This document shows, one piece after another, positions 45,001-57,137 of a DNA stretch of 64,000 bases. The notes under the pieces were generated by a model. The model did no database searches. It was given only the letters and a program-made list of their open reading frames with translations, and was not told the DNA's origin. The translations under genes and the position numbers were made by a program. Source of the DNA: Erythrocercus mccallii (Eukaryota > Chordata > Aves > Passeriformes > Dicruridae); contig VZRG01002043.1 of the NCBI GenBank assembly GCA_013397435.1, positions 1 to 64,000 of the forward strand, written 5' to 3'. Each line of letters begins with the position of its first letter. Within the stretch, counting starts at the first letter, position 1.

Positions 45001-47775
45001 TTTTAAGGCTGTTGTCAAAATAGCTGAGAACTATCATCAGTCTCATTAGTTTTTACAATCTGATTGCATACATCAAAGCTTCTAAAGGTGCTGAACCAAA
45101 CAGATTATTTGTAAAATACTTCCAGGAGCCTTTCATCTGATGATATAAGTAAGAGAGGATTTAAAAATAGACTTTTCCAAGTCCACTCTGTTCGTCAATG
45201 TAAAACTGAAATAACTCTGATGGATACAAGAGCCTTTCTCCAGGTCTATGTTGCTGTACTTGAGAAGATGGTTTGACCCTTAATTTTCATAATTTTTCCT
45301 TCCTTAGTGCAGAACAATTTGCTGTGCACTTTGTTAGACTTTAAAAGAGAGTTAAGTTCATGTTAGTGCTAGTTTCACTTAGAAATGCAGAACTAAAAGA
45401 TTTGGGTTTGTCTGTTGCAGGGCAGTCCCTCACATGCTCTGAATAACCAATGCACAGGTTTACTGCAGTAACTGCTTTGAATATGGGAGCAGAGTTCAAG
45501 ATACACATTTTGAGCAATTAATGTTCAGGGATCTTAGAAGATCAAGTGCTCTGTCTTACCAAACAAACATTTTGTTTGCAGTATGAAAATGGAAGCCTGG
45601 TGCCTGGATGCTGGAAGCTCTTCTGCTGGTGCCACCAAAGAGCAGGCGTTTGAGAGGCCCAGAACTGCTCAGGAACATTGGATAGACAGATGCCTCGTTT
45701 GGATTATTTTGGATTAGGCATCTTGATGTAAAATCAGATTAGTGCTAATACTTCTGCCTAATGAGAGAAGGAAAAGAGAACTGCACCAAAAACATTCTGA
45801 GTGAAGAGTCAACCTGCCCAGTAAGTCTGCTTTTTGGAAGCTGAGTTAGGAAGTCCAGAGAAGACTGGAGGGATAATTATGGGCTTGCTTCTCTTTCCTG
45901 TTGGGAGTGCCTCCATAACAGTAAGTGTTTAATAGTATGTACAACTGATATTTTCTGGAAGATAAGACCTAGAGATTAGATTATTTTGGAGGAGTGGGCA
46001 GGCCTGAGCAGGATGGGCTGAAGGTATGGAAGTGGCAGCCTGCTTTTGCTCCCATGGTATGGGTCTCCTGGAATCAGGGGCTTGGTATCTTCACTGAGAT
46101 AGGTTACAGCCGCATGAAGCACGTTCCATAGGCACGCAGCAGACAGCTAAGTGAGAGCTTGGGCAGAACAGAACATGTCTAAGCAGGCTGGAGAAAGGGG
46201 GAAATGCAAAATACCTTTGCAAGGCTCTCTGAGGCAAGAGTGAAGGTATGGCTGTGTGCTCTAAGATGCCCAGGTGGATTAGGATCTTCCTTGGCTGTTT
46301 TATTAAATGTGTTGCTCTCATGTGCTCTTTGTGCATAAAAACTGTGATAACTGCTTTTGTTCTCACTGTCACATACATTTGGATTTAGCTCCTGCTACTG
46401 GGCAAATAGAGCCACTAGAGAGATTGTTTTCCCAGGTTTGGAGGTGGGAGTTGTTTGAAAGGAAACACTAAGGTTTTCAAATCCTAGTGTGTCAGAGGCC
46501 ATGTTATCAAACAGCTTGTTGGGCTTCATTTATTTTTAAACGTCATTCTTTCTGTCTTAGGCTGTGCTGAGGTCTTCCCATTTATACCATTAACACTGTC
46601 CTTATTCCTCTCCAATTTTGTTTTTATTTTTTCTACTCAAAGTTTTGGTACAAATCAGCCTGTACACATGGCAAAACAACCTGGGACCCAAAGAAACTGA
46701 ACCCTTAGTAGAACTTTCAGTCTTGAGGGTTATACTTGTTCACCATCCTTTTATGGTGAATGTTCCATAGCACTCAAAATGCCTGACTGAGATTGATGTA
46801 TACAGAGCAGAAGTCTAAGCCAAAGCTGTGTGAGTTGACAGGGTGAGGAAGAGAACTTGGAAGTCCTGGCTTTTATTCATGTTCCACCTACAGGCATTAG
46901 TATTTCCATGTTTAGATTACTATTGCCATATTTAAAATTGGGCTATTTTTGCTTTATGAAGTCACAATCAGAAAACTACTCATTGCAGAAATATTCACTG
47001 CACTGAATGGCAAGTGTGTATCTATTTTAATTTTATCACAGTTTTTATGTTGACTGTTTTAAACCTTCATGCTTGCTTGGCAACCCAGACTCTTCATCTT
47101 AGTAGCTGGAAAAAAATATTCTGATGATGTTTTCATGGAGCAGCAGACTAAGCATTCCACAGCTAGGTGACCTCTAACAGAAAAGCTCACAGAAAAGAGT
47201 TCATGAAACATTTATTTTGGGTTATCACAGAACAAAACATTTTTATTTGTCATGTTGACATAAAATTTTAAAAGGCAAAACTCCCTGGTTGCAAGTTGCT
47301 GTGCATTAAGCTTTCCTATGATTGTCATCTTATTTAAATCTAAACATCACTGAGATGTAACTGTTTCCCCCAAATACTCTCCTGTGAAACACCATCACTG
47401 ATCCTAAACTCTTTCCCACTTTAACACAGTTTTTGGAGTAACTACAGCTGTTGCAATTAAGGAAGAGGGGCCTATGGCAGTGCAAAAGGGCAGGCTGTAA
47501 CTACTGTGAGATGTAAGAATCTCATGTTTTAGGTAGTGTAATAGCCCTCAAAAGACTTCCTTCACTTTCAAGGCAGAACCACTAGAACTGAGAAACCAGC
47601 AGGGAAAATGCTGATAGGCTTTGAATGTTTGCCTTACCTGTATCTGATACAGTTACTTAAAATGCAGTAATGCTGTCTGCATTCCTGGTGTTTTCAGTGC
47701 TGATTTTTAAAATGTTAATTCATCATTTGGAGCAAGAATAATCATGAGGGAGAGGTATCATTGCATAATTCCTGG
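42017..47775. other. Intergenic, no supported gene
   Basis: This is AT-rich sequence with only short ORFs. One patch at 43983-44210 has several CpGs and a 75-codon ATG frame on the minus strand that looks somewhat protein-like, but I cannot assign it. No repeat family is recognised here. Confidence 0.6.
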
Positions 47776-47838
47776 AGTTTTGCTAAATATTGAACAATTA
47801 AAATTATGTATTTTAATTGTTGAATATTTAGCAAAACT
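47776..47838. repeat. Near-perfect hairpin, 29-bp arms, 5-base loop
   Basis: The left arm 47776-47804 begins AGTTTTGCTAAATATTGAAC. The right arm 47810-47838 is its reverse complement with one mismatch, and the loop is TATGT. The flanks do not extend the pairing and show no target-site duplication. Confidence 0.95.
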
Positions 47839-50800
47839 TTGCGCATGGCTCTGAATTTAGCAGTAATTTAGGTAATAGAATTAAGGTCTTTCTGCCATTG
47901 ACACACATTTTCACAAGTGAGAGGGGTAGCCTAGATAAATCATACAATTTTGTAACATTGAACATTTGAATAACATCCTTTTAATTAATATTCTGACATT
48001 TCTTTAAAGAAAGGTACTGATATTTAGCACTTCAGAAATCAGTACAGTAGCTGTCTGGAAAACAAAACAACCCCAAATTAGCACTAGATATCTGTAAATT
48101 AATATGTCAGCCTACGCACAATGTAAATTCAGTTAATACTGTTAAAGCAAACTTTTAAAACCTTTATACAAGGTTAGGAATATGACAGTATCAGTGTAAT
48201 TTGACAGACTTACTGAGAAGTAGCGACCTTGGTTAGCAGTCAAAGTCAGAAATAAAAATACTGAATTTAGAATAAACAAGCTTTGCCAAATTTTGTTTAT
48301 AGGTTGCTTAGAGGTCTTAATAAGTTGAGGTGACAGTCCTGTCAGCATCAGTTTACGTGGCATAAAGGAGGAAAATTTAGAGTGGCCATTAGTAAAATGG
48401 TAAAATTGCAAGCAACATGGACAACATGTGACTACATTTGATTTTCTCCAGACCAGAACAAACAGAGAGGCATGACAATAAATTGTAATGAAGGACAATA
48501 CATTTCCGGAAAGATTCCAGTCCAAAAGGATGAAAGTTCTCCCCAAAGAAGGGAAAACTGACAAATATTTTTTACTTTGAATCTCCTTAGCCTTCTCTGC
48601 TCTTTCCACCTTCAGTGAAATCTTGAAAAATGATTATCCAGGAGATAATGAATTGGTTAAAATCCTCTTATGGACAGTGTTCAGAGTTCAAAAGACAATT
48701 CAATTTAAAGCAGCTCTTAGACACAGAGTATGGTTAAGATTTGACTGCAGGGGTTCTTGAGTTCTCTGTCCCAGTAGGAAAAAAACCTACATCTGAGCTC
48801 CTGAACACGGGTGTCACAGGCTGTGCTTGGCTTAATGGTAAGCAGAGTTAAAGTGATAAATCTGTCACAACTGTTCTAGAATCTATACAGTAATCAGCAC
48901 AATTAAAGCAGAGCAGATTTGGCCAACACCTACTGAAAAGGCCTCATAGTCCTTGCAACTATCAGATTTACCCTATTACTTACACAGCTACTGCAGAGAT
49001 TACATTAAGGTATCTGATTAAAAATTGTATTAACTGGAAGGAGGTCATGATCTCTTTAAAATCAGAGGAAGACAATAATTGCTTTTTTTTTTAATTTTAC
49101 TTTTTATCTGAAGTATTTAATTGACTTTTAATCCTCTGTTAATTAAGTCCACTGTATACAGCCTAACATATATTGTTTGTTACTGAAATGGATGCAACAG
49201 TTCCTCAGCTGCACATAGAACTTTTGGAAGTATATTTGGCTAAGAAATGAAGGCTGTAGCATTCAGTTACTGTTTGTGTAACTTACACTTATTTGTTTAC
49301 TGTGTTTTCCACAGAGTGTTGCCAGGAGACTTTGCCAGGCTTATTTTCAATCATGCTCTAAACTAGACTCCAGCAGACTGTATGCTTCCTCCATTAGGTG
49401 CTCTGCCTTTATCTTTTTAATAAAACAGCTTACACCTTGGAGAATAAAATGTATTATTTGAATGAGTGAAAAGTTGGAAAATTTTGTTCAGAGATGACTG
49501 GGAAATTAAATGCATTTCTTGTTCAGAGTAAGAACTGTAAAAAGGATTTATTTTTTGTTTATTCTCATATTTAGTATTTTAAACTGTAATAAAGTCATTA
49601 TCATCTTATTTTAGAAGAACTTGGATATGTGATCTACATCTTGCTTGTTTAAATTAATAGTACTCTGCAAAGCCAAATTATGCTGCTTTCCTCTTATAGA
49701 TAATTTGAGTCAAATTACTTGATTCCAAAGCAAGATGAGCAAGGTTTACTAGTGAAGGACTATTTGGGTTATTGCATTCTTCTTGCAGGGAATTTAAGCA
49801 GCACAGTCTTGAAAATCTTGCTGCTGGAGGATTTTCATTAGATTTAATCAAACTTCATGTCTCACCCGTATAAATTTAACTCTGTGGAAGTTTGTGAATA
49901 CAGAAATACAAGTTTATATATATGCACATAAGCCTACTGTATTAGATAATAATCCTAGATATTCTATTTATTGTAAGTAGCATTTCTTTATATTGTAGAA
50001 TTCTATGTTTCATATGTATTTATGGTGTCAAATAAGGACAAACACAGAAGTTAGATGATACTAAGCACTTAAAACCCCCTGCAAACAAATAATAATTAAA
50101 AAAAACCCAGGGAGAACAGAAAGAATTTTACATAGCTTTATACCATAAGAGATGCTGTTCTTGCTCCACATGTGATCTGTCTTGCCTACCGATACACAAT
50201 TTTGTCCTGGGCTTGATGACCTCTGAGGATACCAGATGCTGTTTTGAAAAGAATTTTTAAGTCATCATTGATAACTCAATATTTTTTCAAGTTTGCAGAA
50301 GTCATTAAAACCTAAACTCAGGTGAGTTAACACTTGGACAAAATTAAAATTCGTGCAAACAGAACAGCAAAGGGGGAAATTTCAGATGTAATGAAACAGA
50401 CCTAAATAGGCATCTGATACCACTGCAGCTTGCTATCTTCTTTCAGGCACTACTCCATTCCAAAACCATGCAGAATATCTTGGTATTTATCTTGGCAAGC
50501 ATGTTCAGCATTAAATGTATACCTCCATATATTATCTTGACAGTATAGTCAGTGTTCAAGCTGCTTTTAGATTTTCAAAGCTGAAGGCAATGTTCTTTGA
50601 CCAGGCTGCATCATGCATGTAGCTGATGAAGAAAGCTAAACATTTGACTCTAGTTACTGAACAATTCAGTTTCTAGCCATTGCAGAGTTTGAGTGTGTCT
50701 CATATTCTGATGCTGACGACAAAGCTGAGGAGACTGAGGGTAAAGGTTTTGTGTTCTAACATGTAGATAGGGAAGTGATTTGGGGGAGTGGAGGAAGAGA

Positions 50801-53381
50801 AGGTTTGTAGTATTCAGCCTCTTCCCAGCAGAGCTTCTAATGACAGGTTGCACCATCTATTCTGCCTACATATCTAGCCCTATGCAGCACAAAAATGAGG
50901 AAATACTTGCTAGATGATTGACAAGATGTTTGCCAACAGTAGTTATCTTTCTAATCTGACACTTCTCTGATACTGTGTGTTTGACATGTGGGAGAATTAT
51001 TTACAATTCTATCAGAACTGGAAAAATGGTTGAAAGAGACATCCAAATAATAGAGATTGTTGTCTCTTTTAAATTTAATTTTATAACAGAAAGAACACTG
51101 TTGATGGGGTTTTAATATATTTACAACTGAAAATATTTATGTTGCCCATGGTTGGTAAGTGAAATGTAATGCCACAGAAATTCCTAGTTTTAAAATGCTG
51201 ATTTTTTTAACAGACTAGTTTTCTGAGCAGTAATGGTATTTTTTTGTCATAGAGTACAGTTCAATAAGGAGAATGAAATCTCCATAATTCCATAATTGTC
51301 AGAAGGGAATTAATTTAAGCCCCTAAGTCTCCTGAAGTTGTGTGTGCTAAAGGAGCAGTGAGTTGCCCAGCTACTGAAATCTGCTCTGTATTACTGGCTG
51401 CTGTAGGGCAGGCCAGAATGTCAGGAACTGAGGTGAATCTGATAGATCTTATACTGCAGGGTCAAATGTTCCTGGTAAGAACAGCAACAACAAAAGGCAC
51501 AGCACCTTGCACTATACTAACTACTGATGACTGTTCAGTGTTCAAGCAGTTGCACAAATGCCAGTTGTCTTGTATCAGAAGATAAGCAGCTGGCAATGCT
51601 AAGCTTTGGTTCTCATCTTTACTTTTGAGGCTTTCACTGTACTAATTGCCATGACTAATTAAAAATAACTGGATTTCCTGAAGTTTGTTGCATTTGCTTT
51701 TTTAGCATTAGAACATTGGTTTTTTCCACTGAAGCATTTACTAGAGTTTTTACTGAGATACAACTACAGGGGATTCTGCTTAGACATTAACACAATTAAT
51801 TTTTCATGGGTTTTCTCACTAGTTCACCTTTAAAAGTAAGGTTTTGCAATATATCTTTAGCTAGTAAATAGGTCTTTTTGCAAGGGTTTATTTATTATAT
51901 ATCTGTCAATTTCTAATTTTCAGAACAGAGCCCATGCATAGCAAAATTATTTAGCAACATTTTATTATTTAATTCTTTATGGTTTGTTTCTCATCAGTGT
52001 ACTGTGTGTTTGCATCAAGTAGCTGTCACTGCCTGTGGAACATCTTCTGTATGACCCAATAGGTGAAATATTTCTGGTAAACTCAGTTAGCTCTGGTTAA
52101 TTCATGTTCCATATGTTACTGTGATTTGATGTTAGACTATACTTTCAGTTCTTCATATTTGAAAGTCATTAAGCAGCCTTCCTGATTGACTTCAATGCCT
52201 TTGCTTCATGTATTTATTTGCTTATTGTTTAATTTTAAAATAAAACTTTACTTCTGAGGATATTTAAAAGTCATCACCCACTCTGCAGTAGGTATGAAGT
52301 AATCTTCATTTCCTGGCCTTAATTGTTGCATAACGCTGCAATGCACAGTGGTGGAACAGCTGCAACATCCTGACTGAAAATTCTGCATTATGTGTGAGGA
52401 GGGAGTGTGGTGTAATCAGGCCAATGTCCTTGAGCACCCTGCAGTTTCTACAGAATTATACAAGACATGCCAACTTCAGACAGGAAAGATTATTCATTGG
52501 AGGAAATTTCCTGGATAACCCAGCCAGGTTTAGAGTGGACATTATGAAAGGCAGTAGCTTTATCTAGCAAGCTGTTTTCCTGCAAACAGAGATTTGATGA
52601 AAGATCTGAGTGCCACACCCTGTGCATAGGTGTGGGAAGAACATTTATCATTGTTTGGTTTGGTACCCAAATGACGTTGCCAATTTTTAATTTGCTGAGG
52701 TGATGAGCAGCCTGACCTTTGTCTCAGAGGGCACAAAGGCGTACCTCAAAATAAATAAAAATCTTTATCATGGAGTATCTTGCTGTCCTTTTCTATTTCC
52801 CTTATGATTTAACTGCTTCTTCCACAGCTGTTGCTCTCATTTTGACTTCCTGCAGTTCTGAGGGTGCAAAATATACAGCCATGTACTGATAGATATGTTT
52901 TGTTGATTATTTTGGCAGGAATGCTTGTACAGCTGCTTCTTTTCTTTCATAAAACATGCCTGTGGAGTGAAATCTTTTTTGTTCTGATGACATTGAGAGT
53001 ATTTTCAGCTTCTACAGAAATCAGGTGGTTCTCCTAAAAGCAGTACACTAGAGCCTTTTAGCCTGCAGAATTAAAATATACCAACTGTGAGACTGTTCAT
53101 AACATGGCCATCCTCTAATGCTTTATGATCCCCTGAACAAAGGTGAGGGGTTAAATTTATAGCACAGCATCATCTTGGCTCTTATTCTTACAATGCCACA
53201 GTCCATACTGTATGAACTGTGTAAAAAAAAAATCAGCTAATGATGCCTCCTTAGCAGAATAAAAAATTCTAAGGTGCCACTATCAGATGAACCAGGAACA
53301 GGTATAGGCAATATTTGGCAACTGGAAGCATTAATTAATTTCTCAAATGAGATAAAAGAAGATGCAGATGATGACAGAGAA
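47839..53381. other. Intergenic, nothing recognised
   Basis: This is AT-rich sequence without recognisable exons, CpG islands, LINE ends or RNA genes. The longest open frame (48142-48609, minus) lacks an ATG at its 5' end, has no family resemblance and is judged to be chance. Confidence 0.6.
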
Positions 53382-53490
53382 GCAGTGGAACAGGTTGTTC
53401 GGAGAGATTTTGCAGTCTCCAACCTTGGAACTGGATAAAGCTTTGAGTAACCTGATCTCATAGCTGATTTTACTTGGAGCAGGAGAATAA
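53382..53490 (+). mobile_element. Strongly decayed CR1 LINE remnant
   Basis: 'gtggaacaggttgttcggag' followed by 'tgcagtctccaaccttggaa' and 'ttgagtaacctgatctcata' retains the CR1 pattern 'ggaa(c/t)aggttg.ccagaga' / 'agtctcc.tccttggag' / 'ggcaacctg.tct'. It is far more diverged than the other copies. Confidence 0.6.
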
Positions 53491-54974
53491 GGAAGAGACC
53501 TTCTGAGCTCTTTTCCTGTATGGATTGTCCTAGTACTGAAATTTTTTGGGATTGAGAAAAGCCTGAAAATGTCTAGCATCTCACAAGGTGCATAAAACCT
53601 GCCACAACGTAGCCTAATGTTTACCAGCAAGATCTTCCTTTCATCGATGACCCTTTTTTCCAATGAGCCTGCTCACATCTGCTTCTGCGAGATGACCTGT
53701 GTGGAATGCTACTTAAACCCTTTTTCCCTTATTTACTGATCTGCCACAGACTCCAGTACAAAGATTATACTTATCAGTTGGCCCCTGCATGCAACAAAAA
53801 TTCTGTTTAACTTCTGTGAAGTTATAGTGGAGGGAGAACAAGGACAGTGTATACCATATTAATTTCATTTGCAGTAAGCCTTATTTTCTTCTGCATGCTT
53901 AACTGCTGAAATTTAGTTCCTTCTTCCATGCTGACAATACTACTGAGATCAATTAATCTGTTTTTCTTCCTTTCATGCTTTTATCACACTGTTTGCTTTG
54001 ACCTGGCCAGTGAAGCCACTCCCATTGTTCTATTCCAGCCATTCTTTAATTTCCATGTTTTTCTAATACCTAAAATAAATTACTTGTATCTTGCATGTCA
54101 GATGTTACTGTTACTTACTCCACATTCCCTATTGTCCCCTCTGATCCTGCAGCTATGAGCTTTGCTGTATGGCTGCACAGTCACTGCTCTAACAGCTGCA
54201 CTTCATCCCACAATTCCTGTGCAGATTACCCACCAAAAAGCTGTTGCATATGAGAAAGCACATGGCAAACACCTGCAAGGCATGCAGTGGGGAGAGGGCT
54301 ATGAAGAACCTTCATGGAAAGTGATGTCTGACTAAACTTAGCACCTCTTTACTCATTACACAAGGATCTTCTTTCCTTGAGGAACTACAGTGAGGTCAGA
54401 CACACTGGGTATTAGGTGGTCAGTAGTTTTTTGTTACTATATATATAGTGACCAAGTAGGTCAGGAAAAACACAGTGGTAGCCCCAACACTTTGTACATG
54501 TGCTTTGTGTGCTGAGGAGCACTCAGTACTGTGTGCAAACATATGTTTTAGGTGTTAACAGTGTGACAAATCATGACATGTCAATCCTGCAAGCTGCCCA
54601 TACTGCCTGCACACTTTTATTTTTTTTTTGTTTGGATTTTAAGAAGAGCTCAGCATCCTGCCACAAAGGAACTTGACTGGTACCATTGGTTGAGGAGCTA
54701 ATTTTTAGTACAGTAGATCTGTAAACTGAATAACATATTTTCTATAAAACCAATTCTCAACAAATAGCCAACAACATTAATCAGTTGATAAAGTATCATC
54801 TGCTTATAATGGTCATTAATTTAAGATCACCCTGCTCACCATAATATTACTGTTCCCCATCTCCTGCTCCTTGGCCTCTCTGCAAAGTTAAACTTCATGA
54901 AGCATGCATGTGGTGAAACTAACTAGCAAACTAAATGAATGGAAGTTTTGACACTCATTAATTCAACCTCTTAG
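53491..54974. other. Intergenic, nothing recognised
   Basis: No gene or repeat is recognised apart from a 20-bp near-palindrome at 54433-54452 centred on TATATATA. Confidence 0.5.
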
Positions 54975-55060
54975 TGATACATAGAATAATACTCATTCTA
55001 CAGATGAGAAAACTGCAGGACATAAAACTAGACATGCCTGCATATGACAGCACTCTGAAT
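54975..55060 (-). repeat. Possible MIR-type SINE remnant (reversed)
   Basis: 'actcattctacagatgagaa' followed by 'aactgcaggacataaaacta' matches the reversed MIR/L2-like motif 'ccattttacagatgaggaaa' 'ctgaggca'. Only the short core is recognisable. Confidence 0.45.
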
Positions 55061-56974
55061 TTACTGTGTAAGACAATATTCATCCACAAATTTTAGAAGA
55101 CTTTAGAAAATCTCTCTCTTTTTATAGCACAGGAAATGACAGAAAAATGCACTTGTTTGGAAAAACACAAAAACACCTCTGTGATAGAACAAAAAAAAGG
55201 CTGACCAGTGGATTCTCACTCTGCAGACACTGAGCTGCTGATAAAACTTAAAGGAAAATATGACAAACTATTGATATGCTTTTCCTGGAGTAGGTAGCTT
55301 GTGCAGCATGAGTCCACCATTGGTACCAGTAGGCTTGGCAGCATAAATCTTACCATGAGCTTTCTGAGTATGTACCCTATTTCCCTAGCCAGGCCCTGTA
55401 GCTGCTGCTCAACTCCATGGTGCCAGAACGAGATTGGAGGGAGAGACTGCACTGTAGGTGCCCCCTGCACCAGTGACAAGACTCCCCAGGCAGAAGGCAT
55501 CCAAGATTTCTGGGATTACTGGTTAGCACACTGCTATATAGTTTCATTTTGGTATTGGTAGGGAGAAAGTGCTGATTATCAGTGCTTACATTCAGCTTTC
55601 AGTTAAGACAGTTAAGCCACAAAAATATTCTTGTTTTTCTTTCATATTCACATGTTAAGATTTAGATGTAATGTCACTTTCTGCAACTTTTCAAGTCATA
55701 TGTGGTGTTCTTGAAAAGTAGCAATTGTGTTCTATAGTTTAGAGATGCAGCCTGTATTTTTAAAAATAGCTGTTATTTTGTTTGTTAAATAAGTACAACT
55801 TGCTGTCTTTTTTTAGTAAAACTGTATGTGTGCTTGGTTGTGTTCCCGTTTGAACATCTTGCAGAGGTGGCAAATTATTTTTCACTGGGTTGCTTGGAAC
55901 TAGAAACGTATTAAGCTCTGTAAGTAAATTTTGTCTCAGAATTTAATAATATTTTGTGCTTTCATCAGGTTTTCTAGTTCTCCTTAGAATTAAAAATATG
56001 GCTTATTCACTGATTATGTAGAGTAGATACAAAAGTGGGCTAGTCACTTGATTAGTTTGGCATATCTGGTATTTCATGTACTAATTCACACTGAATAAGC
56101 AACTTTTCTATTCCTATATTAGATCATGATAATATACTTTAGTCAGTGGCAGTACCTGACCAAACACAGCAAATCTTAATTGTCAACAAACTAAAAGTAT
56201 AGTTCAAAATATTTATGAAATAATTTGTTTGAATAGTTTAGAAATAAACTTTACTTCAGGATGGTTAGTGAGTTTTCTCAAGTGAGCTTACTTCTGTTAC
56301 GCAATACTACCGAATTAGGTCAAGTGTGATTTTATAGATAGTTGAATCTATAAAACCTGACACACAAAACTTTAAGTAGGCTCATAGAAAAGACAGGCAT
56401 ATTAAGTTGGATAGAAATTGCAGTTGATTTATGGCACCCATAAAACACTAATGGCCTAACAGATAAGACTGTTTTGCCTTCCTGAAAAACTTCAGTCTTG
56501 AGCAAAGGAAGCATTAAGGGAAGTCAATTTGTGGTGATTTTTATAAATATATTTAATAATACAAAATTTTAACAAACACCTGTCATCAACAGTTTACTTT
56601 GATGCTAAGGTAGAAAAAAACTCTTAAAAATGGTCCCAACTTCAGAGAGCTGATGACCAATGCTAAGTATATTTGTCATATATGTGATAATAGACAGTCC
56701 TCTGTATACCATTTACACTTGGAATCTAATCTGACAATCAGTTGGGCACATGATTAACTTTAGCTGATAAATAGATGTACACATATGATTTACTTGAATC
56801 AAACATTAACTAAACACAATGTAATAATAGGTGAAAATAGGTGGAGAAGGGAGTAGATGGCAATAACGAATGGCAATTTCTTGCTTGCTTTCTCTAAGTA
56901 TAGATTGGTTTTGCCACAAAGGAATGAACAAATCAGTTCAATGCCCTCCTACTGTGAATTTGGCCTTTCATCTT
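55061..56974. other. Intergenic, nothing recognised
   Basis: This is AT-rich sequence. Short overlapping frames on both strands near 55216-55561 show no family features. Confidence 0.5.
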
Positions 56975-57137
56975 CAAAGTACTCTCCAAACATTTATTAA
57001 TTATCTTTACAACAGTCCGTAAGGCTAATAGATAAATACCAGCCTGCTTATGAGAAACTGAAACATAAAGGTGGAGCCACTGGTTGGCGGCCACATGGTG
57101 AGTCAGCAGGGAATCGAAGATCAAAATCCAGAAGGGC
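56975..57137 (-). repeat. MIR-family SINE, reversed, fairly complete
   Basis: In order on the plus strand: 'caaacatttattaattatct', 'ttacaacagtccgtaaggct', 'gagaaactgaaacataaagg', 'gccacatggtgagtcagcag' and 'ggaatcgaagatcaaaatcc'. This is the reverse complement of a MIR-type SINE from its 3' end back through the tRNA-derived B-box region. It is old but the most complete MIR-like copy here. Confidence 0.7.

Noticed and set aside
48142..48609. 155-codon minus-strand ORF in intergenic DNA
   Set aside because: It opens with GTG rather than ATG, is rich in Leu/Ile/Phe/Ser as expected of AT-rich chance frames, and matches no family I know.
54433..54452. Near-palindrome around TATATATA
   Set aside because: It is short and made of alternating A/T, so chance is sufficient to explain it.
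55216..55561. Overlapping 86- and 94-codon frames considered as a possible retroviral fragment
   Set aside because: No diagnostic retroviral motif, LTR or primer-binding site is visible.
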